A DNA stretch of 64,000 bases from DASVVT01 sp036386415 (GCA_036386415.1 DASVVT010000015.1:124001-188000), one strand, 5' to 3'; shown: positions 36,149-44,368, counted from the first letter of the stretch. The notes: generated by a model not told the origin, from the sequence alone. Numbers and translations are program-made.

Positions 36149-36946
36149 TTACAGAGGAATACCCGGCCCCAACACACCGATAAATGTCAGACCGATCAGC
36201 GCACCGGCCACAATCCACCCTCTACTTCGAGGGACCATGAAAGGATGCTCCACCGACGCCGACGCTTCAGGAATCGAGAGCGGCAGTAGTAAGAGCCACA
36301 CTGTCAGCCCGAAAGTGCCGCCCGCCGCCTCAAGCTGCGCCAATTTAAACTCGAGCTGGCTAAACAAGCCGGACGTCACTGTCACGACCCCTCCGGCGAC
36401 GTAAGCGGGCGCGACCAGCTCCCACGCAACCCCTCGCGCGGCACGCCCTCCAAAGCCAATTAGCTTGCTCAGCTCTGTGCGACAAAGCCGGAAAGAGAAC
36501 CAGCAGATTGCCCCGCCGACTAACACGAGGGCGCTCCTCCAAAACAATTGTCCGGGAAGATCATGAATCAGAATGTACGCATCCCCGAACTTGATGATCG
36601 GAGCTGCCGCCATGTATGTGGAAGGGAGAAACAGATTCACACACATAGAGAGCCAGAGGAAGTAGCGTAGCGTTGGAGTCGTTCGCCAAGTACGCAGTAG
36701 TCCGAGACAGATAAGCCCAACCGTCCAGTTCGCCGCGCTACCGGCTACGACTATGATGTTGTACTTCCACGCAGGAGGTTGTGTGGCGAGTGGAATGTTG
36801 GTGCTGGAGATTAATTTGCATTTAGTACCTAAAAGGGCTGCCATGCCGCAGTGCCCGACAATCTCATGGCAGATGTTTACCGCTGCATAAGCTATAACCG
36901 CAATCGCAATCACAGTGAAGCGGTCGGATGATGCTGTTCTCTGCAT
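36149..36946 (-). CDS. Cassette-borne membrane protein with HEIVGH motif
   Basis: A 265-residue integral membrane protein with about six to seven hydrophobic segments. The first helix ends NICHEIVGHCGMAALLG (H27, E28, H32), which resembles membrane zinc metallopeptidases of the M50 type, but four residues rather than two separate H27-E28 from H32 in an HExxGH pattern. A clear second zinc-ligand motif is not seen, so peptidase activity is uncertain. It is followed by an attC site, so the gene looks like a single integron cassette. AAAGG lies 6 nt before ATG 36946. Confidence 0.65.
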   Translation of the reverse strand: MQRTASSDRFTVIAIAVIAYAAVNICHEIVGHCGMAALLGTKCKLISSTNIPLATQPPAWKYNIIVVAGSAANWTVGLICLGLLRTWRTTPTLRYFLWLSMCVNLFLPSTYMAAAPIIKFGDAYILIHDLPGQLFWRSALVLVGGAICWFSFRLCRTELSKLIGFGGRAARGVAWELVAPAYVAGGVVTVTSGLFSQLEFKLAQLEAAGGTFGLTVWLLLLPLSIPEASASVEHPFMVPRSRGWIVAGALIGLTFIGVLGPGIPL

Positions 36947-37044
36947 ACGGGGCCTTTAAGTCTGGCTGGTTGCACCACCAATGCTGAATCCGTCAAAGGC
37001 AACTTTGATATAGCAGACTGAATCAGTCAACCTCTCAAATTCGT

Positions 37045-38070
37045 TTACTGTTCAAAGAGATCGCCCTGCGCGGAAGGGCGTCGGAAGGTGTTTCGCTTCG
37101 GCGCGGACGCATAGCTTTCCTGGTTGAAGCCTAGACGCTGGCAGTGGAGCTTGAAGATTTGGACGGCCATTCGCCATTGCTCGCTCGTGCCACGCATGCG
37201 CGCGCCGAACTCGCTTGAGTTGAGGCGGCCAAGACGCTCTTCGCGTATGTGATTGAGGATGCGCCTCGCTTTGGTCGGAAGACGCTCGCGCAGGCGCTGA
37301 TCGAAATAGGGGGCGACGCTGCCGGGCAGGCGCAGCATAGTGATCCAGGCCGTGGTCGCACCCGCTTCTCTCGCACGCTTGAGAATCTCGGGGATATGCG
37401 CGTCGTTGAGGCCGGGCGAGAGCGGCGCGATCCCGACGCCTGTAGGGATGCCCGCCTCGGAGAGTTCAGCCATCGCACGAAAGCGCGCTTCGGGCGACGG
37501 GGCGAAAGGCTCTAAAGCGCGCGCCGTCTCGTAGTCTCTGAAGGGAATCGTGAAGTTGACGGAGCAAGAGGCTTCGCGCGCCAGCGCCTGAAGTATATCT
37601 TTGTCGCGGCGTATGAGGGCAGACTTGGTGACGATGCTTACGGGCTGGCGAAACTCCAGACAGACCTCAAGGCACTTGCGCGTCAGCTCGTAATGAACTT
37701 CGAGCGGCACGTATGGGTCGGAGGTGAAGGAAAATACCAGGTCGTCCCCCTTCCAGGAGGGCTTCATCAGTTCCTCGCGTAGAAGCTCAGCCGCGTGGAC
37801 TTTGACGACCAGCTTGCGCTCGAAGTCTGTGCCCGCCCCGAATCCAAGATACTCGTGCGTCGGCCTTGAGAAGCAGTAGCTGCATGCGTGCGTGCAGCCC
37901 CTATAGCAGTTGACAGAATACTCGAAGCCGACATCCGGGCTCTTGTTGTGCGTGATGATGGTGCGCGTCGAAGTCTCTTCAAAGACCTCAAGCTTCGCCT
38001 CTGGCGGCTCGCCGATCCACTCGACGCTCGTCGAGAGCCACGGATTATGAGGATTTTCTACGTAACGCAT
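37045..38070 (-). CDS. PA0069-family radical SAM protein
   Basis: A 341-residue radical SAM enzyme with the 4Fe-4S motif CTHACSYC (about 60-67) in NCYRGCTHACSYCFSRPTHEYLG, the family hallmark. It has a TIM-barrel body with FSFTSDPYVPLE, VSIVTKSALIRRD, GIPTGVGIAPLSPGLND, and a Cys-poor C-terminus. The family is distantly related to spore photoproduct lyase; its reaction is not established. There is no obvious partner gene. It lies next to the cassette boundary. Confidence 0.88.
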   Translation of the reverse strand: MRYVENPHNPWLSTSVEWIGEPPEAKLEVFEETSTRTIITHNKSPDVGFEYSVNCYRGCTHACSYCFSRPTHEYLGFGAGTDFERKLVVKVHAAELLREELMKPSWKGDDLVFSFTSDPYVPLEVHYELTRKCLEVCLEFRQPVSIVTKSALIRRDKDILQALAREASCSVNFTIPFRDYETARALEPFAPSPEARFRAMAELSEAGIPTGVGIAPLSPGLNDAHIPEILKRAREAGATTAWITMLRLPGSVAPYFDQRLRERLPTKARRILNHIREERLGRLNSSEFGARMRGTSEQWRMAVQIFKLHCQRLGFNQESYASAPKRNTFRRPSAQGDLFEQ

Positions 38071-38102
38071 AACTCGAACACAGACAGCCCTTCATCCTCT
38101 CA

Positions 38103-38242
38103 GAGCGTGTCTAAAAAGGGGATTTAAACGCCAAGGACGCTAAGGGTTTTCGCAGAGGGCGCAAAGGAGGTTCAACTCTCTGCGACCTTGGCGTTTAAAT
38201 CTCTACTCACTGAACCCCTCTGTTCCCTTTTTAGATACGCTC
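38103..38242. repeat. MITE-like fold-back element (family H)
   Basis: The outer arms GAGCGTGTCTAAAAAGGG (38103-38120) and CCCTTTTTAGATACGCTC (38225-38242) are imperfect inverses. Inner arms TTTAAACGCCAAGGACGC and GACCTTGGCGTTTAAA carry 9-bp GCCAAGGAC-type units. Related in build to the 172-bp elements at 32269 and 33057. Confidence 0.75.
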
Positions 38243-38356
38243 TCAACAAAACAGCCCCATGCGCCGAAAGAGATTGTGTACGCCGCTTGTTTGTATGATA
38301 CACTGTCTCACACCTGAAACAAAGGGAACCTGGAAGAAATTGAGGAGGAGAGAGAC

Positions 38357-38827
38357 ATGTCATTCAACAAGATCATCGTGGTGGGGAATCTAGGTCGTGA
38401 TCCAGAGATGCGCTATACGCCGCAGGGCACGCCCCTTTGCACCTTCAGCCTGGCGAGCAATGAGCGACGCAAGGCGAGCACAGGGGAACAGCAGGACATT
38501 ACGACCTGGTTCAGAGTGAAGGTGTGGGGCAAACAGGCGGAGGCCGTCTCCAAGTACCTGACGAAAGGGAGAAGCGTCTACGTAGAGGGACGGCTCCACG
38601 TAGAGGATTGGACTGATCGTGACGGCAAGCCGCGCTACACGCTCGAAGTGAATGCGACGGAGGTGCACTTCATAGACAGCGCGCGTGGAGACACAGAGGG
38701 CATCCCTGTCAGGCAGTTCGAGCAGGCCGCCGCCGCCGGAAGCCAGAACAACATGCGCCCTGCTGGAGGCCGTGTACAGCCGAGGGCTACTGCGGCGGAG
38801 ATTGAAGAAGACTCGATCCCTTTTTAA
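38357..38827 (+). CDS. ssb: Single-stranded DNA-binding protein
   Basis: A 156-residue SSB: OB-fold over residues 1-110 (NKIIVVGNLGRDPEMRYTPQGTPLCTFSLA, WFRVKVWGKQAEAVSKYL, GRSVYVEGRLHVEDW), a Gln/Ala/Gly-rich linker and the acidic C-terminal tip EEDSIPF that recruits partner proteins. GAGGAGGAGAG lies before ATG 38357. It is followed after 44 bp by an unrecognised gene and then a CoiA-like gene, which suggests a role in recombination or DNA uptake rather than only replication. Confidence 0.96.
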   Translation: MSFNKIIVVGNLGRDPEMRYTPQGTPLCTFSLASNERRKASTGEQQDITTWFRVKVWGKQAEAVSKYLTKGRSVYVEGRLHVEDWTDRDGKPRYTLEVNATEVHFIDSARGDTEGIPVRQFEQAAAAGSQNNMRPAGGRVQPRATAAEIEEDSIPF

Positions 38828-38871
38828 TCCACAATGCTCAAGAGAACTGAATACCGGAGAGCCTGTGCCTT

Positions 38872-39816
38872 ATGAGCGACGAGTTGACAGAAGAGATGAG
38901 CGAGATACGCGGCGCGCTCACGCCGATTGACCGCTCGCAGTTCATGCCCGCCATGTCAATTGAGGCGGCTGTCGAGCGTTATAACACGATCACGGAGTTC
39001 GTCAGTCGCGTGCTGCGCCGCGATGTCGATTACGGCATGATTCCGGGCACGGACAAGCTGACGCTGCTCAAACCCGGCGCGGAAAAACTGACCACCTTCT
39101 TCGGTCTCTCCACACGCTTTCAACTGATCGAGCGGATCGAAGACTGGACGGGCGAAGAGCATGGAGGCGAGCCGTTCTTCTATTACCTCTACCGTTGCCA
39201 GCTCTACCGCGACGAGCTGCTGGTCGCCGAAGCCGATGCGTCTTGCAACTCGCGCGAGACGAAGTATCGCTACCGGGATGCGCAGCGCGTGTGCCCGGAG
39301 TGCAATCAAGCGGCCATCATCAAGGGGCGCGAAGAATTTGGTGGAGGCTACCTTTGTTTTCGCAAGAAGGGTGGCTGCGGCGCGAAGTTTCTGGTCGGAG
39401 ATCAAGCAATCGAATCTCAGCAGGTTGGGCGCGTGCCCAATCCGGACATCGCAGACCAGGTCAACACCATTCAGAAGATGGCGCAGAAACGCGCGTTAGT
39501 CGGAGTCTGTCTGCTGGCCGTCAACGCTTCGGAGTTCTTCACGCAGGATGTCGAGGACATGGCGATTGCGCCAGCCCCCATCGTCACAGCGCCTCAAACG
39601 GCTCCGGTTCAAAGAAATGACGCGAGCGCCGAAGAGAAAGGTCTTGAGGCACAGATGCTCGCCGCCTGCCACGCTCTGGGCAAGACGGAAGAGCAGCTTC
39701 TGGACTGGGTCAAGAAGAAGTACGGGCAGGAAAGCCTGTCGAGCCTGACGCCTTTTCATCAGCGCGAGGTGCTTCAATTTTTGAAGAACAAGCTTGCCAG
39801 GCAGGCTGCCGCATGA
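38872..39816 (+). CDS. Unrecognised zinc-ribbon protein next to ssb
   Basis: A 314-residue soluble protein. The conserved-looking N-terminal block contains VLRRDVDYGMIPGTDKLTLLKPGAEKLTTFFGL (about 44-76). The central zinc ribbon is CPECNQAAIIKG...YLCFRKKGGCGAKF (about 142-168). A conserved motif DIADQVNTIQKMAQKRALVGVCLLAVNASEFFTQDVED follows (about 189-226). The C-terminal helical region (about 255-312) has QLLDWVKKKYG, as in short DNA-binding helical domains. I cannot name the family; the pattern resembles phage/plasmid recombination-associated proteins. GGAGAG lies about 10 nt upstream. It sits between ssb and a CoiA-like gene. Confidence 0.7.
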   Translation: MSDELTEEMSEIRGALTPIDRSQFMPAMSIEAAVERYNTITEFVSRVLRRDVDYGMIPGTDKLTLLKPGAEKLTTFFGLSTRFQLIERIEDWTGEEHGGEPFFYYLYRCQLYRDELLVAEADASCNSRETKYRYRDAQRVCPECNQAAIIKGREEFGGGYLCFRKKGGCGAKFLVGDQAIESQQVGRVPNPDIADQVNTIQKMAQKRALVGVCLLAVNASEFFTQDVEDMAIAPAPIVTAPQTAPVQRNDASAEEKGLEAQMLAACHALGKTEEQLLDWVKKKYGQESLSSLTPFHQREVLQFLKNKLARQAAA

Positions 39817-39885
39817 ATCTTGAACCGTAAACGGACGCGCCGGTGCTTATTTTTCCATTGACGATTTACGTGCTTTGTTCTTCAC

Positions 39886-40620
39886 ATGCTGACTGCGATC
39901 AGACAATCGGACGGGCGGAAATTGGCTGCCTGGGAAGCGTTGAGGGATGATCGTCCTTTCGTGTGTCACTGTTGTCGGAGTCTGGTGACGCTCAGAAAGG
40001 GAGATGTCAAGGCTCCGCACTTCGCTCACCAGCCGCCCGTGACGTGCGAATACGGCGTCGGCGAATCCGAGGAACATCGCCGGTGCAAGATCGCCATCTA
40101 TGAAAATCTAGTCCGTCATCCGCGCGTCACAAAGTGCGAGGTGGAGCGTAACCTTGGCACGGTCAGGCCGGACGTGAGCGCCTACATAGACGGCGTGCCG
40201 GTCGCCATCGAGGTGCAGTTGAGCAGCCTGTCGCTAGCCCGTATCAGCTATCGCACGGAGGAGTATGCGCGCAAGGGGATTTATGTGCTGTGGCTTCCGC
40301 TCTACACGCGCGCTTTAAATGATGAGCTGTATCGTCCGCGCCCCTGGGAGCGCTGGCTGCACGCGGCCTATTTCGGGAGAGTCTATTATTGGCTTGAAGG
40401 ACAAAGGGTCGTCCCCGTTCATTTCCGCGATTATTACGTGAGCGTGAGAGGCCGCACGCGCGATTACCGGAAGCTCTCGCGCCGTAAAGTTCCGATTGAA
40501 GCGGAGTCTCTGCTGCTCACAGATGATTTCAAGCCGCTGCATAGAGAAGCCTGGTCAGGCCAGCATCTTTCGATTCCTCAATCGAAGCTCCTGAGGGACA
40601 CGAAGAACAGTAGACAGTAG
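39886..40620 (+). CDS. CoiA-like competence nuclease
   Basis: A 244-residue protein resembling CoiA, which in competent Gram-positives is needed for processing incoming single-stranded DNA. The N-terminal zinc-ribbon-like CHCCRSLVTLRKGDVKAPHFAH (about 26-47), the SEEHRRCKIAIYENL block, and a PD-(D/E)xK-like core VRPDVSAYIDGVPVAIEVQLS (about 93-113) followed by RISYRTEEYARKGIYVLWL are all family features. The last residues NSRQ and the stop come from an AGTAGAC repeat arm. The usual B. subtilis/pneumococcal operon context is absent, but ssb lies two genes upstream. Confidence 0.8.
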   Translation: MLTAIRQSDGRKLAAWEALRDDRPFVCHCCRSLVTLRKGDVKAPHFAHQPPVTCEYGVGESEEHRRCKIAIYENLVRHPRVTKCEVERNLGTVRPDVSAYIDGVPVAIEVQLSSLSLARISYRTEEYARKGIYVLWLPLYTRALNDELYRPRPWERWLHAAYFGRVYYWLEGQRVVPVHFRDYYVSVRGRTRDYRKLSRRKVPIEAESLLLTDDFKPLHREAWSGQHLSIPQSKLLRDTKNSRQ

Positions 40621-40736
40621 TCAGTAGAAAGAAAAGCGGTTGACGCTGATTGTAGGGGTCTATTGTAAATCCATAGTACGCAACGAAGCGCGACAACTCT
40701 GTTTTTCTACTGGCTACTGACTACTGTCTACTTCCT
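40608..40736. repeat. Fold-back element, AGTAGAC/AGTAGTC units (family B)
   Basis: Left arm 40608-40630 and right arm 40704-40736, spacer about 75 nt with a loop homologous to that of 55291-55444. Both flanking convergent genes end inside the arms: the CoiA-like C-terminus (NSRQ, stop) and the RNase HII C-terminus (VDSSQ, stop) are encoded by repeat units. Confidence 0.88.
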
Positions 40737-41547
40737 TTTGCACCGGGTCGAGTCCGAGCGCCTGGCGAATGGGGGCGAAGCTGCGGCGGTGTATGGGGAG
40801 GACTCCCAGCTCATTCAATGCCCTGTAGTGTGCGGGCGTCGGGTAGCCTTTGTGCGAGGCCAGCCCATAGCCCGGATACTGTTTGTCCAGCTCGGCCATC
40901 TGCGCATCGCGCGTCGTCTTGGCGATGATCGAGGCGGCGGCGATGCTGGCCGAAAGCAGGTCGCCGTGGATGATGCCGCGCTGCGGACAGGGGCACTCAG
41001 GAATCCTGCGCGCATCAACAAGGGCGAAATCCGGCTTGATCGTCAATCCCTCGACGGCGCGTCGCATCGCCAGTAGTCCCGCATGATAGATGTTGAGGCG
41101 GTCGATCTCTTCGACTTCCGCCCGCCCGATAGCCCAGCAGAGCGCGTCACGTTTGATCTCGGCGGCCATCGCTTCGCGCTTCGCTTCGTTCAGAATCTTC
41201 TTCGAATCGTTGAGCCCCGCCAGCTTATAGTCCTGTGGAAGAATGACGGCGGCGGCGACTACGGGGCCAGCCAGGGGAGCCATCCCGGCCTCATCCACTC
41301 CGGCGATGAGGTTGATGCCCTGGGCGCGCAGCTCGGTTTCGTACTGAAGAAGCTTGCGCAGGCGACTGGATTCGGCTCGCTTCTTTCGTCGCCGCTCACG
41401 AATCTTTCGTGCAAGCTCACGCGCGCCGCGCCTACGATCAGCGTCGAGCGCTTCCAGCAACCCACGCGGCACGGGTCTGTGCCGTTCAAGAAAAAGCTCT
41501 CTCAATTCGGGGACAGGCTTTGCGATGAGTTCTTCAATTGATGCCAT
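40714..41547 (-). CDS. rnhB: Ribonuclease HII with N-terminal extension
   Basis: A 277-residue RNase HII, cutting RNA of RNA-DNA hybrids and single ribonucleotides in DNA. Residues 1-75 are a basic helical extension (RRRGARELARKIRERRRKKR). The catalytic domain begins GVDEAGMAPLAGPVVAAAV (D85, E86), with GLNDSKKI, FALVDARRIP and GDLLSASIAAASIIAKTTRD intact. The substrate-recognition GRG motif, next to the catalytic DE, reads GMA here. ATG 41547 is favoured over the long upstream frame. The C-terminus is written by repeat units. Confidence 0.92.
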   Translation of the reverse strand: MASIEELIAKPVPELRELFLERHRPVPRGLLEALDADRRRGARELARKIRERRRKKRAESSRLRKLLQYETELRAQGINLIAGVDEAGMAPLAGPVVAAAVILPQDYKLAGLNDSKKILNEAKREAMAAEIKRDALCWAIGRAEVEEIDRLNIYHAGLLAMRRAVEGLTIKPDFALVDARRIPECPCPQRGIIHGDLLSASIAAASIIAKTTRDAQMAELDKQYPGYGLASHKGYPTPAHYRALNELGVLPIHRRSFAPIRQALGLDPVQKEVDSSQ

Positions 41548-41593
41548 GAGACAATCCCGTGACGTTATCTTTAATCGCATGAAACCTAATAAA

Positions 41594-41662
41594 ACCACAA
41601 AGGCACAGAGAGACAAAGTTAAAACAGAGAAGCTTTCCTTAGTGCCTCTGTGTCTTTGTGGT
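41594..41662. repeat. Fold-back element, CACAGAG/CACAAAG units (family I)
   Basis: ACCACAAAGGCACAGAG (41594-41610) and the inverse at 41645-41662, spacer about 34 nt. It lies between the divergent RNase HII and YceH genes, so it does not serve as a terminator for either. Confidence 0.8.
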
Positions 41663-41704
41663 AAGTTCTGTTAGCCGCTCGTAGCCGGATAAAGGAATCA
41701 TGTC

Positions 41705-42373
41705 ATGGATGCGATACTGAATGAAACGGAAGTGCGTGTCATAGGCTCGCTCATCGAAAAGCAGGTCACGACGCCGGAATACTACCCGCTCACGCTGAAG
41801 GCTCTGACCAACGCGTGCAACCAGACTTCGAACCGCGAGCCTGTCGTCTCATTGGACGAGAAACAGGTGGCGCGCGCGCTGGAGAGCTTGCGGGAGAAGA
41901 ATCTGGCCTACGTCTTTTACGGCAGCGATAGCCGTGTGCCGAAGTACAAGCAGATGATGAGCGACATCTATCATCTGACACCGCCTGAACGTGCCGTCAT
42001 GTGCGTGCTGATGCTGAGAGGCGCGCAGACCGTAGGCGAGCTGCGAGGGCGTACGAGCCGTCTCTACGAGTTCGCAGACCTGGCGGAAGTCGAGGCCACG
42101 CTCGAAGCATTGATCGCGCGCGATGATCCGCCACTGGTGGCTAGATTGACGCGGCAGGCCGGGCAGAAGGAGGCGCGCTTCGCTCATCTCCTGAGCGGAG
42201 AAGTGACCCTCCCTGAACCGCCACAGAGCGCGCCGCGCACAGATCCCGTCATGCGTGAGGTGCAGGCTGAAAATGAAAGAGTCGCCCGCCTCGAAGCGCA
42301 AGTGGAAAGTCTACGCCACCAGGTCGCAGAGCTTCGCCAGCAGTTGGACGACTTCAGAAAGCAGTTCGAGTAA
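41705..42373 (+). CDS. yceH: YceH family protein (DUF480)
   Basis: A 222-residue protein of the UPF0502/YceH family: two winged-helix domains (about 1-85, 86-165). The family signature LNETEVRVIGSLIEKQVTTPEYYPLTLKALTNACNQTSNREPV at the N-terminus is fully conserved. The C-terminal 40 residues are a coiled coil (ENERVARLEAQVESLRHQVAELRQQLDDFRKQF). Function is not established; winged helices suggest DNA or protein binding. AGGA lies about 8 nt before the ATG. Confidence 0.93.
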   Translation: MDAILNETEVRVIGSLIEKQVTTPEYYPLTLKALTNACNQTSNREPVVSLDEKQVARALESLREKNLAYVFYGSDSRVPKYKQMMSDIYHLTPPERAVMCVLMLRGAQTVGELRGRTSRLYEFADLAEVEATLEALIARDDPPLVARLTRQAGQKEARFAHLLSGEVTLPEPPQSAPRTDPVMREVQAENERVARLEAQVESLRHQVAELRQQLDDFRKQFE

Positions 42374-42376
42374 AAA

Positions 42377-42426
42377 AGGTTTCGAGTTAAAGAACTTGCT
42401 TGAACTCGAAACCCTAACTCGAAACT
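42377..42426. repeat. Fold-back element, ACTCGAA units (family D)
   Basis: GGTTTCGAGTTAA (42378-42390) and the inverse TTGAACTCGAAACC (42400-42413), followed by a further CTAACTCGAAAC. It separates the convergent YceH and TauE/SafE genes by 50 bp and could terminate both. Confidence 0.8.
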
Positions 42427-42427
42427 A

Positions 42428-43201
42428 TTAATGTCGCACGCGCCAGAGCATCAGGAGGCCTATGGCGAGGCCGATGGCGATGACTGCGCGGCGCACGATC
42501 ACTCGTCCTACCCGGCGGGCGACGCTTGCGCCGAAGTATCCACCGGCAATCGCTCCTATAATCATTAACAGAGCCGTCGGCCAGTGAACGAGGCGTGAGA
42601 TACTGAAGCCCAGGACGGCGACGAGGTTGAGGACGATAGCTAAGAAGGTCTTGATGCCATTTGCGAGGTGAATGTCGTTGAGACCCAGCAGACCCAGCAC
42701 GGCCAGTATGAGGATACCGTTACCGGCTCCGAAGTAAGCGCCATAAATGGCCGCCACGAATTGAAGTGTCATCGCGCCGACCCACCAACTCGTTCGAGGA
42801 TCAGTTCCCATAGGGTGCAGCTTGAGCCAGCGGCTGACGGGCTCTTGCAGCGTGAAGAGAATGGTCGCGAAAAGGATGAGGTACGGGACAAGGCGCGCGA
42901 ACGTCAAGGCAGGGGTTGCAATCAGCAGCACCGTGCCGACGACACCGCCCAAGAGGCTGACCAGCCCCAGGCGAACCAGAAGGGCGCGGCTGCTCAACAT
43001 CATCTCGCGACGGTAGCCCCAGAGACTTCCCATCAGTCCCGGCCACAGGGCGACGGTGCTCGTCGCATTTGCCACCTTGGCATCCAGACCGAGCCAGATC
43101 AGAGCGGGGAAAGTGAGGAGCGTTCCGCCCCCTGCGATTGAGTTGACGACTCCCGCCCCGAAGGCCGCCGCAAACATGATGATCCCTTGTGTTAATGACA
43201 T
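42428..43201 (-). CDS. TauE/SafE family membrane transporter
   Basis: A 257-residue multi-pass protein of the sulfite exporter TauE/SafE family with about seven to eight hydrophobic helices in two related halves. The first half carries FGAGVVNSIAGGGTLLTFPALIWLG (Gly-rich family signature, residues 12-36), and the second AIYGAYFGAGNGILILAVLGLLG. Substrates are small anions such as sulfite, sulfoacetate or others. ATG 43201 has GGAG about 11 nt upstream; the frame continues upstream to 43315 into a repeat and I reject that extension. Confidence 0.85.
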   Translation of the reverse strand: MSLTQGIIMFAAAFGAGVVNSIAGGGTLLTFPALIWLGLDAKVANATSTVALWPGLMGSLWGYRREMMLSSRALLVRLGLVSLLGGVVGTVLLIATPALTFARLVPYLILFATILFTLQEPVSRWLKLHPMGTDPRTSWWVGAMTLQFVAAIYGAYFGAGNGILILAVLGLLGLNDIHLANGIKTFLAIVLNLVAVLGFSISRLVHWPTALLMIIGAIAGGYFGASVARRVGRVIVRRAVIAIGLAIGLLMLWRVRH

Positions 43202-43288
43202 CGGAATTGGACTCCGTGATGTTAACGGCGGTACATTCTTTTCGCAATCGGTCATTGGAAAGCAGATGTCGAGGGAAATGAAAGAAGG

Positions 43289-43409
43289 ATTCACCACCGC
43301 AGACACCGCAGACACGGAGAAAACATTAAGAAAGGAATGTCGCTCTGCGCTTTTTCATCTCTTCTTCTTTTTCTTCTCTGTGTCTGCGGTGTCTGCGGTG
43401 GTGAATCAT
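43289..43409. repeat. Fold-back element, CGCAGACAC 9-bp units (family J)
   Basis: Left arm 43290-43320 (CACCACCGCAGACACCGCAG type) and right arm 43376-43408 are perfect inverses over about 30 bp. The 55-nt spacer is T/C-rich. It lies between the divergent TauE/SafE and RNase Z genes. Confidence 0.85.
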
Positions 43410-43432
43410 AGATGTCGGCTTAACTGAAGCTC

Positions 43433-44368
43433 ATGCAGATCACCTTCTTAGGAACCAGCGCGGGTGTGCCGACCCGTTCACGCAACGTTTCGTGTGTCGC
43501 CCTGCGGCTGCCAGAGCGAGCGGAGGTTTGGCTCTTCGACTGTGGCGAAGGCACGCAGCACCAGCTCATCAGGAGCGATCTGAGAATCAGCCAGATCAAG
43601 CGCATCTTCATCACGCACCTGCACGGCGATCATCTCTTTGGCCTGGTCGGGTTGCTGGCTTCCGCAGGCATGGCGGGTCATGCGCGCGGCATAGATGTGT
43701 ATGGCCCGCCCGGTCTCGAAGAGTACATGCGAGAGGTCACGCTCCTGTCCGAGACGCACTTTTCTTACAGGTCGGAGACTCATATGGTCGAGACGGGCAC
43801 AGTCTTTGAGGACGACGAGTACAAGGTCACCTGCCAGCCGCTCAAGCATCGCATACAGACCTTCGGCTATCGCGTCGAAGAGCGAGATAAGCCCGGCGCT
43901 TTCGATGCCGGGAAAGCGCTGATGATGGGTATTCCGCCCGGCCCCCTGTACGGCAGGCTCAAACGGGGCGAGAGAGTTCAGCTTCCAGATGGTCGCGAGA
44001 TAGACGGGCGGGATTTCTGCGGGGCAACCATCAGCGGGCGGCGCGTCGCCTATTGCACGGATACAATCTACTGCCAGAGCGCGGTCGAATTGGCGCGCGG
44101 CGTGGACGTTCTCGTTCATGAAGCGACCTATGCCAGCAGAGATGAAGACCTCGCGCATCGAAGCCTCCATTCGACAACCTTGATGGCGGCACGCGTGGCG
44201 CAGGAGGCCGGGGCGAAGCAGTTGCTGATCACACATATCAGCCCGCGCTACATGGCTGGCAAGCCGACGGAGACGGACGAGCTGATTGAGGAAGCGCGCT
44301 CCATCTTCCCGAACACGGAGATGGCTTACGACTTTCTCACAGTTGATGTGGCGCGTCGGCGCGACTGA
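43433..44368 (+). CDS. rnz: Ribonuclease Z
   Basis: A 311-residue metallo-beta-lactamase-fold tRNA 3'-endonuclease. It starts QITFLGTSAGVPTRSRNVSC, and has the zinc motif THLHGDHLFGL (about 61-71), the later ligands HRIQTFGY, YCTDTIY, VLVHEATY and ITHISPRY. The length is normal for the bacterial enzyme and the flexible arm (RSETHMVETGTVFEDDEY region to GIPPGPLYGRLKRGE) is present. It would remove 3' trailers from pre-tRNAs. Confidence 0.93.
   Translation: MQITFLGTSAGVPTRSRNVSCVALRLPERAEVWLFDCGEGTQHQLIRSDLRISQIKRIFITHLHGDHLFGLVGLLASAGMAGHARGIDVYGPPGLEEYMREVTLLSETHFSYRSETHMVETGTVFEDDEYKVTCQPLKHRIQTFGYRVEERDKPGAFDAGKALMMGIPPGPLYGRLKRGERVQLPDGREIDGRDFCGATISGRRVAYCTDTIYCQSAVELARGVDVLVHEATYASRDEDLAHRSLHSTTLMAARVAQEAGAKQLLITHISPRYMAGKPTETDELIEEARSIFPNTEMAYDFLTVDVARRRD

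Noticed and set aside
43202..43315. N-terminal extension of the TauE/SafE protein
   Set aside because: The extension is read from a fold-back arm; ATG 43201 has a Shine-Dalgarno and directly precedes the first membrane helix.
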